Source of the DNA: Casp-alpha2 sp036337015
Lineage (GTDB): Bacteria; Pseudomonadota; Alphaproteobacteria; Rhodospirillales; Casp-alpha2
Length of the DNA: 64,000 nt
Direction of reading: 5' to 3'
NCBI GenBank assembly: GCA_036337015.1
Contig: JAYZEZ010000002.1
Span: 62,001-126,000, forward strand
Below, piece by piece: positions 1-9,079 of this stretch; within the stretch, counting starts at the first letter, position 1, and every line of letters begins with the position of its first letter. Below the pieces are notes generated by a model that was not told the DNA's origin, did not search any database, and saw only the letters and a list, made by a program, of their open reading frames with translations. Both the position numbers and the translations under genes were made by a program.

Positions 1-837
1 GGAATAAGAATGATATACTTCCAAGATGATTATTTTCCTGGATCAAAACGCCGTTTCATTGAAGTTCTTGAGGGACTCAAAAAATATAACCGAGATATCG
101 GTTGGTGCACTTTAGGAATTCGTGCAGATACTCTTTCTAAATTAACTGATGATCAGTGGGACCTTCTTTACGATTCGGGCTGCCATTCTTTAGAAATAGG
201 CATCGAATCTGGAAACGAGCGCGTCATAAAATTAGTGAATAAAGCTGAAACTCTCGACGAAATGCGAGAGTCAAATCTTAAACTAGCTAAATATGATATC
301 AAAGTGAAGTATACTATGATTGTTGGTTTTCCTGGTGAAACTGAAGAAGAAATTATGGACACAGTTAAGTTCGCAATGGAATTAGAACGTGATAACCCAA
401 ACTGCTACAGCTTAATATTTCCTTTCATGCCTATCGTGGGGACACCCTTTTATTATGATGCCATAGATATCGGATTTAAAAATCCAGAAACTCTTGAAGA
501 ATGGGAAAGTATGGATTTTGATATGTGGACCAAAAAATACCGTGGATGGGCCTCCCCAGAATTAACACGTAAGCTAGAAGCAATAAATTTTACCTCTTAT
601 TTTCATAACAAGAACGTTGGTTATAAATTCGGCGGATCGGCTTTGCTAAGGACCTGTTTTAAGTTATATCACCCGATTGCAAAATGGCGCTTCAGAACAC
701 AAAATTTCAATTTTTTTATCGAAGATCACCTAAAAGATGGGTTGTTATACGGAAAGTATTTGGTAAGACGTCTGTTCACTAGGAAACCTTTTAGTTTTGA
801 TTATTTTCAAAAATCATTAAATGCTTCTGAGGTATAG
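1..837 (+). CDS. Radical SAM protein, C-terminal part (5' end outside window)
   Basis: The frame is open to the left edge: codons for Gly-Ile-Arg precede the Met at base 10, so the gene starts outside the window. What remains is the second half of a radical SAM barrel and the C-terminal tail. I see the strand motif FQDDYF, then RADTL, the SAM-binding GIESG segment and the GFPGET motif usual in B12-binding radical SAM proteins. The CxxxCxxC cluster motif and any cobalamin domain must lie upstream. The substrate cannot be told. It ends nine bases before the convergent GT2 gene, with no terminator between them. Radical SAM identity is firm; membership of the B12-binding class is inference from the C-terminal motifs. 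Confidence 0.85.
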   Translation, partial: GIRMIYFQDDYFPGSKRRFIEVLEGLKKYNRDIGWCTLGIRADTLSKLTDDQWDLLYDSGCHSLEIGIESGNERVIKLVNKAETLDEMRESNLKLAKYDIKVKYTMIVGFPGETEEEIMDTVKFAMELERDNPNCYSLIFPFMPIVGTPFYYDAIDIGFKNPETLEEWESMDFDMWTKKYRGWASPELTRKLEAINFTSYFHNKNVGYKFGGSALLRTCFKLYHPIAKWRFRTQNFNFFIEDHLKDGLLYGKYLVRRLFTRKPFSFDYFQKSLNASEV

Positions 838-846
838 TTTTCTCTA

Positions 847-1563
847 CTACTTAAAAAAACGCCTCAAGAAAATTGTCCAAATCACAAATATTGCGTGGTA
901 GGATTTGATTTTTTTACCTTCGTCATAAGTTCGACCAAAATAGCTAATAGGAACTTCAAAAATATTGTCTGCATTAGCTACGGCACGAGATAAGAGCTCC
1001 GCTTGCTGTTCCCACCCTTCTGTTATGACGTCTTTAGGATTCACAAGTTTCCGTCGATAAATTAAAAAGCAAGAATATACGTCAGTAAAAGTAGTATTGT
1101 TTAGTACATTGAATATAAACGTAATGAGACGATTTCCTACTTTATGCCAGAAATAAGACACACGGGTACATGGAGATCCTATTAGACGACTTCCCATTAC
1201 AATATCAGCATCAAATTGAATAATAGGCCTGAGTAATTTTTCGTATTCAGCAGGATCGTATTCTAAGTCAGCATCTTGAAATAAAATATAATCACCCGTT
1301 GCCTGCAAAAGGCCGTCCTTCACAGCGGCACCCTTTCCACCATTTGTTTTACGCTTTATTAGCTTCGTGTATAGAGTTGAGTTTTTTTCTAGGAGCTCCA
1401 CCGTCAAATCGGTTGAGCCATCGTCAATAACTATAATTTCAAACAAAACTCCCTCAATGACTTCTTCACTTACGGCTTTGAGGATCTCGATAATTGTTCC
1501 GTCCTCATTATATGTTGGAATCAGAACGGTAATCTTAAATTTATTGAATTTTTTCTGTATCAA
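847..1563 (-). CDS. GT2 family glycosyltransferase (DPM1-like)
   Basis: This is a 238-residue family 2 glycosyltransferase of the dolichyl/polyprenyl-phosphate mannose synthase type, expected to move a sugar from a nucleotide sugar to a lipid phosphate or glycan at the cytoplasmic face. It has the PTYNE start of the GT-A fold, a DDGSTD motif and a DAD metal site at residues 97-99 in the string DADLEYDP. There is no C-terminal membrane pair, unlike GtrB or ArnC. The start is TTG, supported by an AGGT sequence nine bases upstream. It lies 11 bases after its paralogue and shares with it the KGAA, DADLEYDP, YFWH and GRTYDEGKKI blocks, so the pair is a tandem duplication. The sugar is unknown. Confidence 0.85.
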   Translation of the reverse strand: MIQKKFNKFKITVLIPTYNEDGTIIEILKAVSEEVIEGVLFEIIVIDDGSTDLTVELLEKNSTLYTKLIKRKTNGGKGAAVKDGLLQATGDYILFQDADLEYDPAEYEKLLRPIIQFDADIVMGSRLIGSPCTRVSYFWHKVGNRLITFIFNVLNNTTFTDVYSCFLIYRRKLVNPKDVITEGWEQQAELLSRAVANADNIFEVPISYFGRTYDEGKKIKSYHAIFVIWTIFLRRFFK

Positions 1564-1574
1564 TAGGACGTTAC

Positions 1575-2288
1575 CTACCGGAATAAATTATAACGAATAA
1601 TACTAACTATAACCCTAATACCATCACGCCAGCCTATTTTCTTACCTTCATCGTAGGTGCGTCCATTGTATTTAATGCCTACTTCGTAAATACGTGGAGT
1701 TGGTTTTTGGTGACTAATTTTAGCTGTAATCTCAGGATCAAACCCAAACCTAGGCTCTTCTAGTCTAATCCGTTCTAAGACCTCACGTCGAAACACTTTA
1801 TAGCAAGTTTCCATATCAGTCAGATTTAAATCAGTCATCATATTAGATAACAGGGTTAAAAATCGATTGGCAACACTATGCCAGAAATACAAAACTCTAT
1901 GGCTATCCCCACCAACAAAACGTGATCCATAAACAACATCTGCTTGTCCATCAATGATTGGTGCAAGCAATTTTGGGTATTCCATTGGATCATATTCCAG
2001 ATCGGCATCTTGAACTATAACGATATCACCCGTTACATTTTCAAAGCCGGTTCGCATAGCCGCACCCTTACCTTGGTTGACGTCATGCTCTATGATTTTA
2101 ATCTCTTTATGATCGCCACTCAACGCATAGGCTTTTTCTAGTGAACGATCTTGTGATTTATCATCTATAATTATAATTTCTAAATTCAAGCCGCACCTAT
2201 CAGCAATAAGTACCTGCCCTATTAAAACCTCTAGGGTATTTTCTTCATTAAAGCAGGGAACTACTACGGAAAGGGTTTTAAAAGTCAT
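1575..2288 (-). CDS. GT2 family glycosyltransferase (DPM1-like), paralogue of the next gene
   Basis: This 237-residue GT2 enzyme has PCFNEENT at the start of the GT-A fold, an IDDKSQD nucleotide-binding motif and a DAD site at residues 94-96 inside DADLEYDP. The C-terminal GRTYDEGKKIGW block is typical of short DPM1-like enzymes that make polyprenyl-phosphate sugars. It starts at an ATG at 2288 and follows a hairpin-bearing spacer of 134 bases after the GT-C gene, so it may be expressed separately from the operon upstream. Its downstream neighbour is a clear paralogue. A donor for a GT-C membrane enzyme, such as the neighbour at 2423, is a reasonable but unproven role. Confidence 0.85.
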   Translation of the reverse strand: MTFKTLSVVVPCFNEENTLEVLIGQVLIADRCGLNLEIIIIDDKSQDRSLEKAYALSGDHKEIKIIEHDVNQGKGAAMRTGFENVTGDIVIVQDADLEYDPMEYPKLLAPIIDGQADVVYGSRFVGGDSHRVLYFWHSVANRFLTLLSNMMTDLNLTDMETCYKVFRREVLERIRLEEPRFGFDPEITAKISHQKPTPRIYEVGIKYNGRTYDEGKKIGWRDGIRVIVSIIRYNLFR

Positions 2289-2342
2289 TATATATAGAAA
2301 TACCTCTCAGCTTAAATAAAGATAAAACAACTGCTTTGAATT

Positions 2343-2375
2343 AGAGTTGTCCAGCGCGCGCTCTCACACAACTCT
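2343..2375 (-). other. Hairpin in the spacer before the GT2 pair
   Basis: An 8-bp perfect inverted repeat (AGAGTTGT with ACAACTCT, bases 2343-2350 and 2368-2375) encloses a 17-base loop holding a self-complementary GC run (AGCGCGCGCT on the minus strand), a striking patch in AT-rich DNA. It lies between the GT-C stop and the GT2 start. Read on the minus strand no U-run follows, so it is not a standard rho-independent terminator. Attenuation, an RNA processing site or protection of the 3' end are possibilities. Confidence 0.4.
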
Positions 2376-2422
2376 TAAAATGTAATTCCTAGTCACTTTT
2401 TACACTAGAGAAAATTGAACTA

Positions 2423-4327
2423 CTATAAATATAAGCATTTCGTAGTATTGAGTGTAAAAATTCCAATTTCCTTTTCGCTTTTTCCCAAATTAGGCAAGGT
2501 TCGAGATTTAAAATCTCTAAGTTGAAACTTTTTCCGATTCGACAAACAACCGCCTTTTTGTAGAAGAATCCAAGGATTTTTTTCATAGTCGACATCTGAT
2601 CTATATTTCTTGTGTAATAAGACGTGCGTAACTCCTACAGATCTCAATTGACGATACAATGTCTTTGGCTTCATCCTACCCTTGCGAAGCTCTACTAACG
2701 CCTGAACATTAGGCGATCCAAAAAAATATGGAACTTTTAAATAATACAAAACCTGTCTTTCACTTAAAAAGATTCGATCTTTTGCTCCTAGGTTGGCATT
2801 TATCCAAGGTACAACTTCATAATTCAGAACATTTTTGGACAAGAATTCATCACGACTATTATCTTTAGAAAAATGTTTAATATAATTAAGGCTGAAGATC
2901 CCATGCCCCAAAAACTGTAAGATCAAGGTAGTGCCAACAGCTGCAAACAACGGCTTATGGAGAACCTCTAAGTCAGCAAATCGGATCGCCGCTACCGACA
3001 TTACAACTAAGAACAGTGGTAATACAGGAAGAAGATGACGTATCCTCTGTGAAGATCCTGTAAAGAACCATAAAACGTAAAACAAGGCGCAAACCACTGC
3101 ATAGGGAAACAGGCGACTTTTAAGAATTTGAGTCCGCAATTTCCATATCCCCAGTACAGCAAATGGTAAAACAAGCATTCCAAAGGGGCCGAAGCCGGTG
3201 CGCCGAGCTTCAAATAACACTAACGGATCAAATGTGGCCTTAAAGGGATACCCTACTAGCCACCAAAAACTTCTCGGAACGTCACGCTCTAAAAGCCGTA
3301 AAGTTTTTTTAAACCATATACTATAATCCGCTGACCAAAACTTTAGATCATCATGTCCTAACCATTCAAAAAACATTGGGAATATAGGATCGCCTGTATG
3401 AAAAGCATTCCATGCATACCATTGAAACCCACCAAATACAGCTGCAAATCCAAATGCCAAAGCAGAAAAAAAGATCGGGCGAAGTCCACCATGTCGAATA
3501 AGTAAAGCCATTCCTGTTGCCGCAACGAACAACAGGCCCATATACTTAGCTCCAGCAAAAAAACCCGCGGACAGCCCAGTCAAAATTGCAAACGACAAAC
3601 GTCCCGTTTTCAACGACCGGCCCAAACCCCAAGCTGATGCCAAAACAAAAAGAGTCATCTTTGGCTCAACTTGGCCACTACCACCACCAAAAACCACAGC
3701 CGGTATTGTTAGATAGATCATTGAAATTGCAAGTGACCAATTAATTGATAAATGATGACGACAAAAAACAAACAGCATAGCTGCAGTAATCCAGCTAACA
3801 ACCATAGTCCAAAGAGTTAGCGCCGTTTCACCACCAAGAATTAAAGGTGGAATATATGTCATTTGAACCAACATTGGCACGGCGCCGGTCCAAGCCTGGG
3901 GTATGAATGAAATATTTCCAGTAGAAATAAATCTTTTTGGCCAATTAAAGTGATAAGCGAGACTATCGGCATCAGCAGGAGGAGCTAAAGCCTCCGCAAG
4001 ATCTAGAAATAGAACTGCTAAAATAAAAATTAATAGCACATTACCTATAGCGTCTAAATTATTGCTGAGAACTAAAGACCTAGTGTTGAACAAAAGAAAA
4101 ATTCCAAGAGAGCCCAACAGCAATAAAAGCCAAATAATTCCCACAGATAAAAGTCCGGCTACACCAATTGGAAAGACCAACCAACCAAGTGCACCAAAAC
4201 CGATAGCAAATGAAAGTGTCCAGTGTTCACCTGAATTCATATCCTTATCAAGGCCAAGCAAGTTCAAAATTATCGCACCAAAGCCAAGCGCAGCTGTCAC
4301 ATTGGCAAGAACGACTAATAATGGCAT
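2423..4327 (-). CDS. Polytopic membrane protein, GT-C-like glycosyltransferase candidate
   Basis: The product is about 634 residues with roughly ten or more hydrophobic segments over the first 450 residues and a soluble tail of about 150 residues. Early in the protein an acidic/aromatic loop, ADADSLAYHFNWP, follows the second or third membrane segment, the place where GT-C enzymes of the ArnT/PMT kind carry their catalytic acid. These use polyprenyl-phosphate sugars on the periplasmic side. I chose ATG at 4327, which overlaps the stop of the 40-residue gene as TGATG; a GTG three bases upstream is an alternative. Operon position between an AsnB/GT2 group and two DPM1-like enzymes fits a GT-C that uses their product. 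Family assignment is by architecture only. Confidence 0.55.
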   Translation of the reverse strand: MPLLVVLANVTAALGFGAIILNLLGLDKDMNSGEHWTLSFAIGFGALGWLVFPIGVAGLLSVGIIWLLLLLGSLGIFLLFNTRSLVLSNNLDAIGNVLLIFILAVLFLDLAEALAPPADADSLAYHFNWPKRFISTGNISFIPQAWTGAVPMLVQMTYIPPLILGGETALTLWTMVVSWITAAMLFVFCRHHLSINWSLAISMIYLTIPAVVFGGGSGQVEPKMTLFVLASAWGLGRSLKTGRLSFAILTGLSAGFFAGAKYMGLLFVAATGMALLIRHGGLRPIFFSALAFGFAAVFGGFQWYAWNAFHTGDPIFPMFFEWLGHDDLKFWSADYSIWFKKTLRLLERDVPRSFWWLVGYPFKATFDPLVLFEARRTGFGPFGMLVLPFAVLGIWKLRTQILKSRLFPYAVVCALFYVLWFFTGSSQRIRHLLPVLPLFLVVMSVAAIRFADLEVLHKPLFAAVGTTLILQFLGHGIFSLNYIKHFSKDNSRDEFLSKNVLNYEVVPWINANLGAKDRIFLSERQVLYYLKVPYFFGSPNVQALVELRKGRMKPKTLYRQLRSVGVTHVLLHKKYRSDVDYEKNPWILLQKGGCLSNRKKFQLRDFKSRTLPNLGKSEKEIGIFTLNTTKCLYL

Positions 4328-4449
4328 CACGAAACACCCAAAACGTTAAGCACCGGGTCAACAAAGCCTTGAAATTGGATAATATAACCAACAAAAACAC
4401 AAATAACCCATGCCCATAAAATCCAGCAAATTAATTTAAAGTTTTTCAT
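4327..4449 (-). CDS. 40-residue single-pass membrane protein
   Basis: A short open frame of 40 codons fits exactly between two operon genes. Its ATG shares the A of the upstream GT2 stop (TGATG at 4451-4447) and its own TGA overlaps the ATG of the GT-C-like gene in the same TGATG way. The product starts MKNFKLICWILWAW, has one hydrophobic segment of about 20 residues rich in Trp, Val and Ile, and a short polar tail ending NVLGVS. It has no known domain that I recognise. The double translational coupling argues that it is a real gene and is made in step with its neighbours, perhaps as a small partner of the membrane glycosyltransferase. That role is inference. Confidence 0.65.
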   Translation of the reverse strand: MKNFKLICWILWAWVICVFVGYIIQFQGFVDPVLNVLGVS

Positions 4450-5399
4450 CAGCCTTTCTCGCTATCAGATAACTTTAAATATTTGCCTCTTGGATTTGAG
4501 CTTCGAAAGAAATAGCACCCGGTCATTCTTATCAAAGACAAAGGAAATGCCATAATTGTCAAAATCATAGATATAAACCGCCCTTTCTTACCGAAGGCGC
4601 ACACTGCTTCCAAATAGATTGCAGCAATCCGAAACCAAACACTGAATAGAGCAAAATTGGTTCGATGTTTCAAATCAGGCATGTATCTTCGAGCAATTTT
4701 TAAGCAGCATTCCAAGCGCCGTGCAGTATGGCCCATAATCCCATCATTACTCATGTGATATCGCAACAACGGTTCGCCAAAAACTAGGAAAGTCGCGTCA
4801 GAATCACGTGTCATAGCCAACCAGAAGTCAAAATCTTGAGCATTTCGCAAAGTGGGATCAAATCCACCAGCAGCAATTACTTGTTCTCGAGGAGCCACGA
4901 CACTACACGATGGTATGTAACCCTTACGATATAATGCTACAAATGCATCATTGCCCTCACGAAACCTTCGTTCACAATCGCAATGAATGGAATCATCCCC
5001 ATCACCTGTCCAGTAATTATGTGCTACAAAAGAGTAATCACTATCCACCAAATAGGCTAATGAACGCTCAAGTTTTTTTGGAAGCCATTCATCATCCGCA
5101 TCAAGAAACGCAAGTATACTTCCTGAGGACTTCTCTATTGCAAAATTACGTGCGGCGCCAGCACCCTTATTACTCTTACTCTGAAAGACTTGAAGCCTGA
5201 TTCCATTCATATGAGGGCCGAAGGCTTTTGCAATTTCAAAAGTGTCATCGATAGAACCGTCATCAACAACCACAACTTCAACTGGCTTGAGTGTTTGTTC
5301 AGCAATGCTAACTAAGGCGCGGGTAATAGTGTCAGAAGCCTGAAAAGCAGGAACAATAACGCTAACATCTGCAAACTCATAATGAATTTCAGGCTTCAT
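4449..5399 (-). CDS. GT2 family glycosyltransferase
   Basis: This is a roughly 316-residue GT-A fold enzyme with VIVPAFQASDTI at the N-terminus, a DDGSIDDT motif, the metal-binding FLDADDEWLP segment and a GGFDPTLRNAQDFDFW acceptor-side motif, all typical of GT2 rhamnosyl-, galactosyl- or hexosaminyl-type transferases of O-antigen loci. A C-terminal hydrophobic stretch (about residues 270-295) may anchor it to the membrane. ATG at 5399 is preferred over the TTG three bases earlier; it overlaps the AsnB stop by 11 bases. It is followed by the 40-residue membrane gene through a TGATG overlap. Donor and acceptor cannot be told. Confidence 0.85.
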   Translation of the reverse strand: MKPEIHYEFADVSVIVPAFQASDTITRALVSIAEQTLKPVEVVVVDDGSIDDTFEIAKAFGPHMNGIRLQVFQSKSNKGAGAARNFAIEKSSGSILAFLDADDEWLPKKLERSLAYLVDSDYSFVAHNYWTGDGDDSIHCDCERRFREGNDAFVALYRKGYIPSCSVVAPREQVIAAGGFDPTLRNAQDFDFWLAMTRDSDATFLVFGEPLLRYHMSNDGIMGHTARRLECCLKIARRYMPDLKHRTNFALFSVWFRIAAIYLEAVCAFGKKGRFISMILTIMAFPLSLIRMTGCYFFRSSNPRGKYLKLSDSEKG

Positions 5400-7293
5400 C
5401 AATATAAGCCTCTAGCCCGTCCGTTGGAGCTTTTTTCCCTATTGGTGTTTCCACCATCACGCGGACTGATAATTCTAGCATCAATAGCGTATAGATCCTA
5501 AAGCCATGACGATCAGTATCTTTAAGCAATTGATTTACACCCGCCTTCGTCCACCAACCCCGATCTAAAGTCTCGGGACGTTTAAGTATTTTTTCTGCCA
5601 TCGTTGCAAGACCGGCTTTCATCCAAACCGGAACTGGAGAAGAAAATCCTTGTTTTGGTAAATTTAAAATCACTTCGGGTAGGTATTTCATAGCAATGGA
5701 TCTTTGAAGACCTTTCTGGTTGCCTCCAGGTGTGCGGATGTTAGACGGTACAGCAAGCGCTGCTTCGACCAATCTGTGATCCAAAAAAGGCACTCTCCCT
5801 TCAACGCTACAAGCCATGGTAGTGCGATCAAGCAAAGTCAACAAATCTTCAGGTAAGTAACTTCCAATATCAGCCGCAAGCATCGCCGTTTGAGAATCGA
5901 AAGGAAAATCTAATTGAAATTTTTCGAAAAGCTTACGCTGAGATGCTTGCAAAGGTGTATTGAGATGTCCGATGTTTTTCAACATCGGCTGTGGAAATTG
6001 AGTGGTGTGAGCATGTAAATACTCGCCCCTGTTTTCATCAAATAATCCTGCTCGGTTTAAACGCCAAGCTGTCATCGGTGAGATGATTGATGCAATAGGT
6101 TCAAAAAAATTTTTTCTTAGAGATTTATGAAACCTCTGATAACAACGTTCTACTGGCAAGCAAAAATAACGCCCATAACCTGCAAATAATTCGTCTCCAC
6201 CGGTTCCATTGAGAACAACAGAAACGTGATTTGATAATACTCTATTAATAAGATAATTTGGTAATATAGCGGCATCAAATAAGGGCTCTTCTGCATACCA
6301 CGCTAAGGATGGTAAATGTCTCGCAACATCTCCAGCAGGAACAGATATATTGGTGTGATTAGTGCCGTATCGTTTGGCCACCAAATCAGCGTATGGACTT
6401 TCGTCAAAATTAGCCCCTTCAAAACTTACAGTAAACGTATTTAGTGGATCTGTAAGCTGTTCAGCTGCTAAGGCTACCATCAATCCAGAATCTACACCGC
6501 CAGACAATAATGCACCTACAGGCATGTCACTACGTAATTGCAAGCGCAAACTATCACGCAAGAGATCAATCAGATTTTCTTCGATTGATTTTACGTCCTC
6601 AGATACACTTGTTGCTGGTTTTGGTTGCCAGTAAGAGTCAATACTTATTTTTCCTTCAGAATTAATAGAAAGACGATGACCAGGAAGCAACTTGTTTACA
6701 CCTGTAAACAAGGTATTTGGTCCTGGAACCCATCCGTGAGTTAGATAGGCTGTAACAGCGGTTTCATCTATAGCTGGCTGAACTAAGCCAGATACAAACA
6801 AAGCCTTTATTTCAGATGCAAACACAACACATCCACTAGGCAGCACTGACCAATACATAGGTTTAACACCCAATCTATCACGAACAAGTGTCAATTGATG
6901 CAAAGCTGAATCGTAAAGTGCCAACGCAAACATCCCATTAAGTTCATCAACGAAAGCATTCCCTTTGTCATGAACTAACGGAAGAATAGTTTCAACATCT
7001 CCCTTTGTTTTCCAAGGGTAATTTTTATATTTAGCTCGCAATTCACGATAATTAAAAATTTCACCATTAGCAGCTAAAACTAAGCGTTCATCATAATCTT
7101 TTAGTGGTTGCGCTCCTGTTTCAGGATCAATGATAGCAAGTCGTCTAAAACCAATTTGACATCGATTGTCTGAGCTAGAAAAACGATCTTCTCCGTCCGG
7201 ACCACGGTGTGTCATAACACTCAACATGGCATCCATATCCATTTCAATGGGCTCAAAATTTTTAGGTATGAACAAACCGGCCAATCCACACAT
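5389..7293 (-). CDS. asnB: Asparagine synthetase (glutamine-hydrolysing) family amidotransferase
   Basis: This 634-residue protein has the N-terminal glutaminase domain with the catalytic Cys2 (MCGLAGLF), the NGEIFNYRELR block and a synthetase domain with the pyrophosphatase P-loop SGGVDS at residues 264-269. Length matches AsnB. The family makes asparagine from aspartate, ATP and glutamine, but many copies in polysaccharide loci are thought to amidate uronic acids or other sugar carboxylates. Here it sits two bases after a heparinase II/III-like gene and overlaps a GT2 gene, which favours sugar amidation over housekeeping asparagine synthesis. Family is certain; substrate is inference. Confidence 0.92.
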   Translation of the reverse strand: MCGLAGLFIPKNFEPIEMDMDAMLSVMTHRGPDGEDRFSSSDNRCQIGFRRLAIIDPETGAQPLKDYDERLVLAANGEIFNYRELRAKYKNYPWKTKGDVETILPLVHDKGNAFVDELNGMFALALYDSALHQLTLVRDRLGVKPMYWSVLPSGCVVFASEIKALFVSGLVQPAIDETAVTAYLTHGWVPGPNTLFTGVNKLLPGHRLSINSEGKISIDSYWQPKPATSVSEDVKSIEENLIDLLRDSLRLQLRSDMPVGALLSGGVDSGLMVALAAEQLTDPLNTFTVSFEGANFDESPYADLVAKRYGTNHTNISVPAGDVARHLPSLAWYAEEPLFDAAILPNYLINRVLSNHVSVVLNGTGGDELFAGYGRYFCLPVERCYQRFHKSLRKNFFEPIASIISPMTAWRLNRAGLFDENRGEYLHAHTTQFPQPMLKNIGHLNTPLQASQRKLFEKFQLDFPFDSQTAMLAADIGSYLPEDLLTLLDRTTMACSVEGRVPFLDHRLVEAALAVPSNIRTPGGNQKGLQRSIAMKYLPEVILNLPKQGFSSPVPVWMKAGLATMAEKILKRPETLDRGWWTKAGVNQLLKDTDRHGFRIYTLLMLELSVRVMVETPIGKKAPTDGLEAYIDEA

Positions 7294-7295
7294 AT

Positions 7296-9029
7296 TTAGA
7301 TAACCTCCAAGTTTACTTCACCTGACCAAGGCAAAGCAGTTTCGTCAGAAAAGGTTATTAAAAATCCGTCGAAAGACTTTCCATAGGCATGCCAAAGTGG
7401 CAGTTCCGAAATGACAGCAGATGAATTGAAAGTGCGTAATAAGAAGGATTGGACACCAGATTTTCCCTGATGGGTAAGTAAGATTCCATCACTTTTCTTC
7501 TCAGCTTTAAGAGGAGTAATAAATCTCCTAAATATCCTATGATTGCCTTTTCCTTGAATCCTATCAAAAAGTTGCATTTTATTTTCGGAAAATTTCCATT
7601 GCCTAATATGCCCTCCTATACCCTTTAAATGCTGAAATCCGTTATGCGAAAGACAGACCTTGTCATGCCGACTGAAGATCTCTGGCAACCCACCTGAAAT
7701 GAGTGCACGAAAAGCATCATCGTAATACGGCTTATTAGGAGGATACGGTCCATACCCGGATACAGTTACGGTATTATGAACATCAGCTGAACAGTAATAA
7801 GCTGCAGATTTATCTTCACCGTACACGCCTCTTCCTGGATCTACAATCACCGGGATATCATCAAAATGTAATTCAAAACTTCCCATATCCTGATGCCCAT
7901 GACCGGGAGCCTCAGTCCAACCTTTAGGGGCACAGTGCCAAATCCCTGCCCAATGACTGTAAGAAAAACAATGCCAACCATCAATTGCTAATTTTTGGCT
8001 ATCAATAGGATGTAGATCATTTATCAGCCCCAACACAGCTTGTCTGTCATCATCACTCAATCTAGCAACCCAGCCTGTTTTATTTCCTGAAAGCCCAAGT
8101 AAAAATTCGGGCGGGCAATCAGGGGATATATCACCAATTAAAGGCACCCCACCTGGTAATACTAGTCGTGCAACAACCGCCAACGCCCTATTAGCTATTC
8201 CTTTTAAGATAGGCTCTTCTGCTCGATTATAGCGGCGGGCAGCTAACCAGACGTCAGTGAAATTTCGGGCTATCAAAAAATGATAATGGCTAGACCCTTC
8301 ACGCAATACACCCGATTCCAAAAGAATGCGTTTAGACTCGTGTTCTAAAATTTTAAATCCTGCATCAATTGCCCACTGTATATCAAGTGCCAAACCAAGC
8401 CGATACAAACCACGTCCATTGTTAGATAGATGGTTTGAGGTATTATGGTCACCAAAATATTCTAGTTGTCTAAAAATTAGTTCGGCATGCCGTTTCAAAA
8501 TCACTTTTGTATCATCTAAAGGATTAGGCAAACCATACTGCTCTGCAAAATCAATTATATTGATAACGCGTTCTGATGCCGTATATGGATGCCAAGCCCA
8601 GTCTTTATCTGTGTCGCCAAAATTTTTTCGCCAAACACTCCATAAAGCCTGAACCCAATTGCAAACTTCGGCGCTATTTCCAGAGAGTGGAAGCCAAGAA
8701 AACCGATGTAATGCTAATAATACTTCAATATCATCATAAGAACGCTGGAAGATTTCCTGTTCTTCATTGGGATTTACTTTGAGATTTAATCCTGGAAGTG
8801 GTAGTTCAATGGATCCTTGAGGCAATGTCGATGAAAGAGCCTGAAAATTATCGGGCAATATTCTTGTTTGAAGGTCTGATAACAATACTTCGTTTAAGTA
8901 TGGAGGAAAATGAGGAGTAAAATCCAAAGGTCCACTCACACGGCCTATCAGTCTATAAAGCAACCATTGTCGAAGAACTTGGTCACTGGCTAATTTATGA
9001 AGCTTACGTATAAAATTAGAAAATATCAT
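7296..9029 (-). CDS. Heparinase II/III family protein
   Basis: The 577-residue product has an N-terminal alpha-toroid region with the HNTSNHLSNNG motif near residue 200 and a C-terminal beta-sheet region with GHGHQDMGSFEL, the DPGRGVYG loop and HNTV. These are the signature blocks of the heparinase II/III and alginate-lyase-like PL families, which cleave uronic-acid glycans by beta-elimination using His and Tyr. No signal peptide is evident (the N-terminus MIFSNFIRKLHK is short and basic), so an inner-face or cytoplasmic location is likely unless exported otherwise. It is first in the operon with AsnB two bases downstream. It may edit or release the chain rather than degrade foreign glycan; that is inference. 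Confidence 0.85.
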   Translation of the reverse strand: MIFSNFIRKLHKLASDQVLRQWLLYRLIGRVSGPLDFTPHFPPYLNEVLLSDLQTRILPDNFQALSSTLPQGSIELPLPGLNLKVNPNEEQEIFQRSYDDIEVLLALHRFSWLPLSGNSAEVCNWVQALWSVWRKNFGDTDKDWAWHPYTASERVINIIDFAEQYGLPNPLDDTKVILKRHAELIFRQLEYFGDHNTSNHLSNNGRGLYRLGLALDIQWAIDAGFKILEHESKRILLESGVLREGSSHYHFLIARNFTDVWLAARRYNRAEEPILKGIANRALAVVARLVLPGGVPLIGDISPDCPPEFLLGLSGNKTGWVARLSDDDRQAVLGLINDLHPIDSQKLAIDGWHCFSYSHWAGIWHCAPKGWTEAPGHGHQDMGSFELHFDDIPVIVDPGRGVYGEDKSAAYYCSADVHNTVTVSGYGPYPPNKPYYDDAFRALISGGLPEIFSRHDKVCLSHNGFQHLKGIGGHIRQWKFSENKMQLFDRIQGKGNHRIFRRFITPLKAEKKSDGILLTHQGKSGVQSFLLRTFNSSAVISELPLWHAYGKSFDGFLITFSDETALPWSGEVNLEVI

Positions 9030-9079
9030 TAGAAGTAATTGCGACTAGCTATGGGTTAACTTGCAGTTTATTCTTTGGC

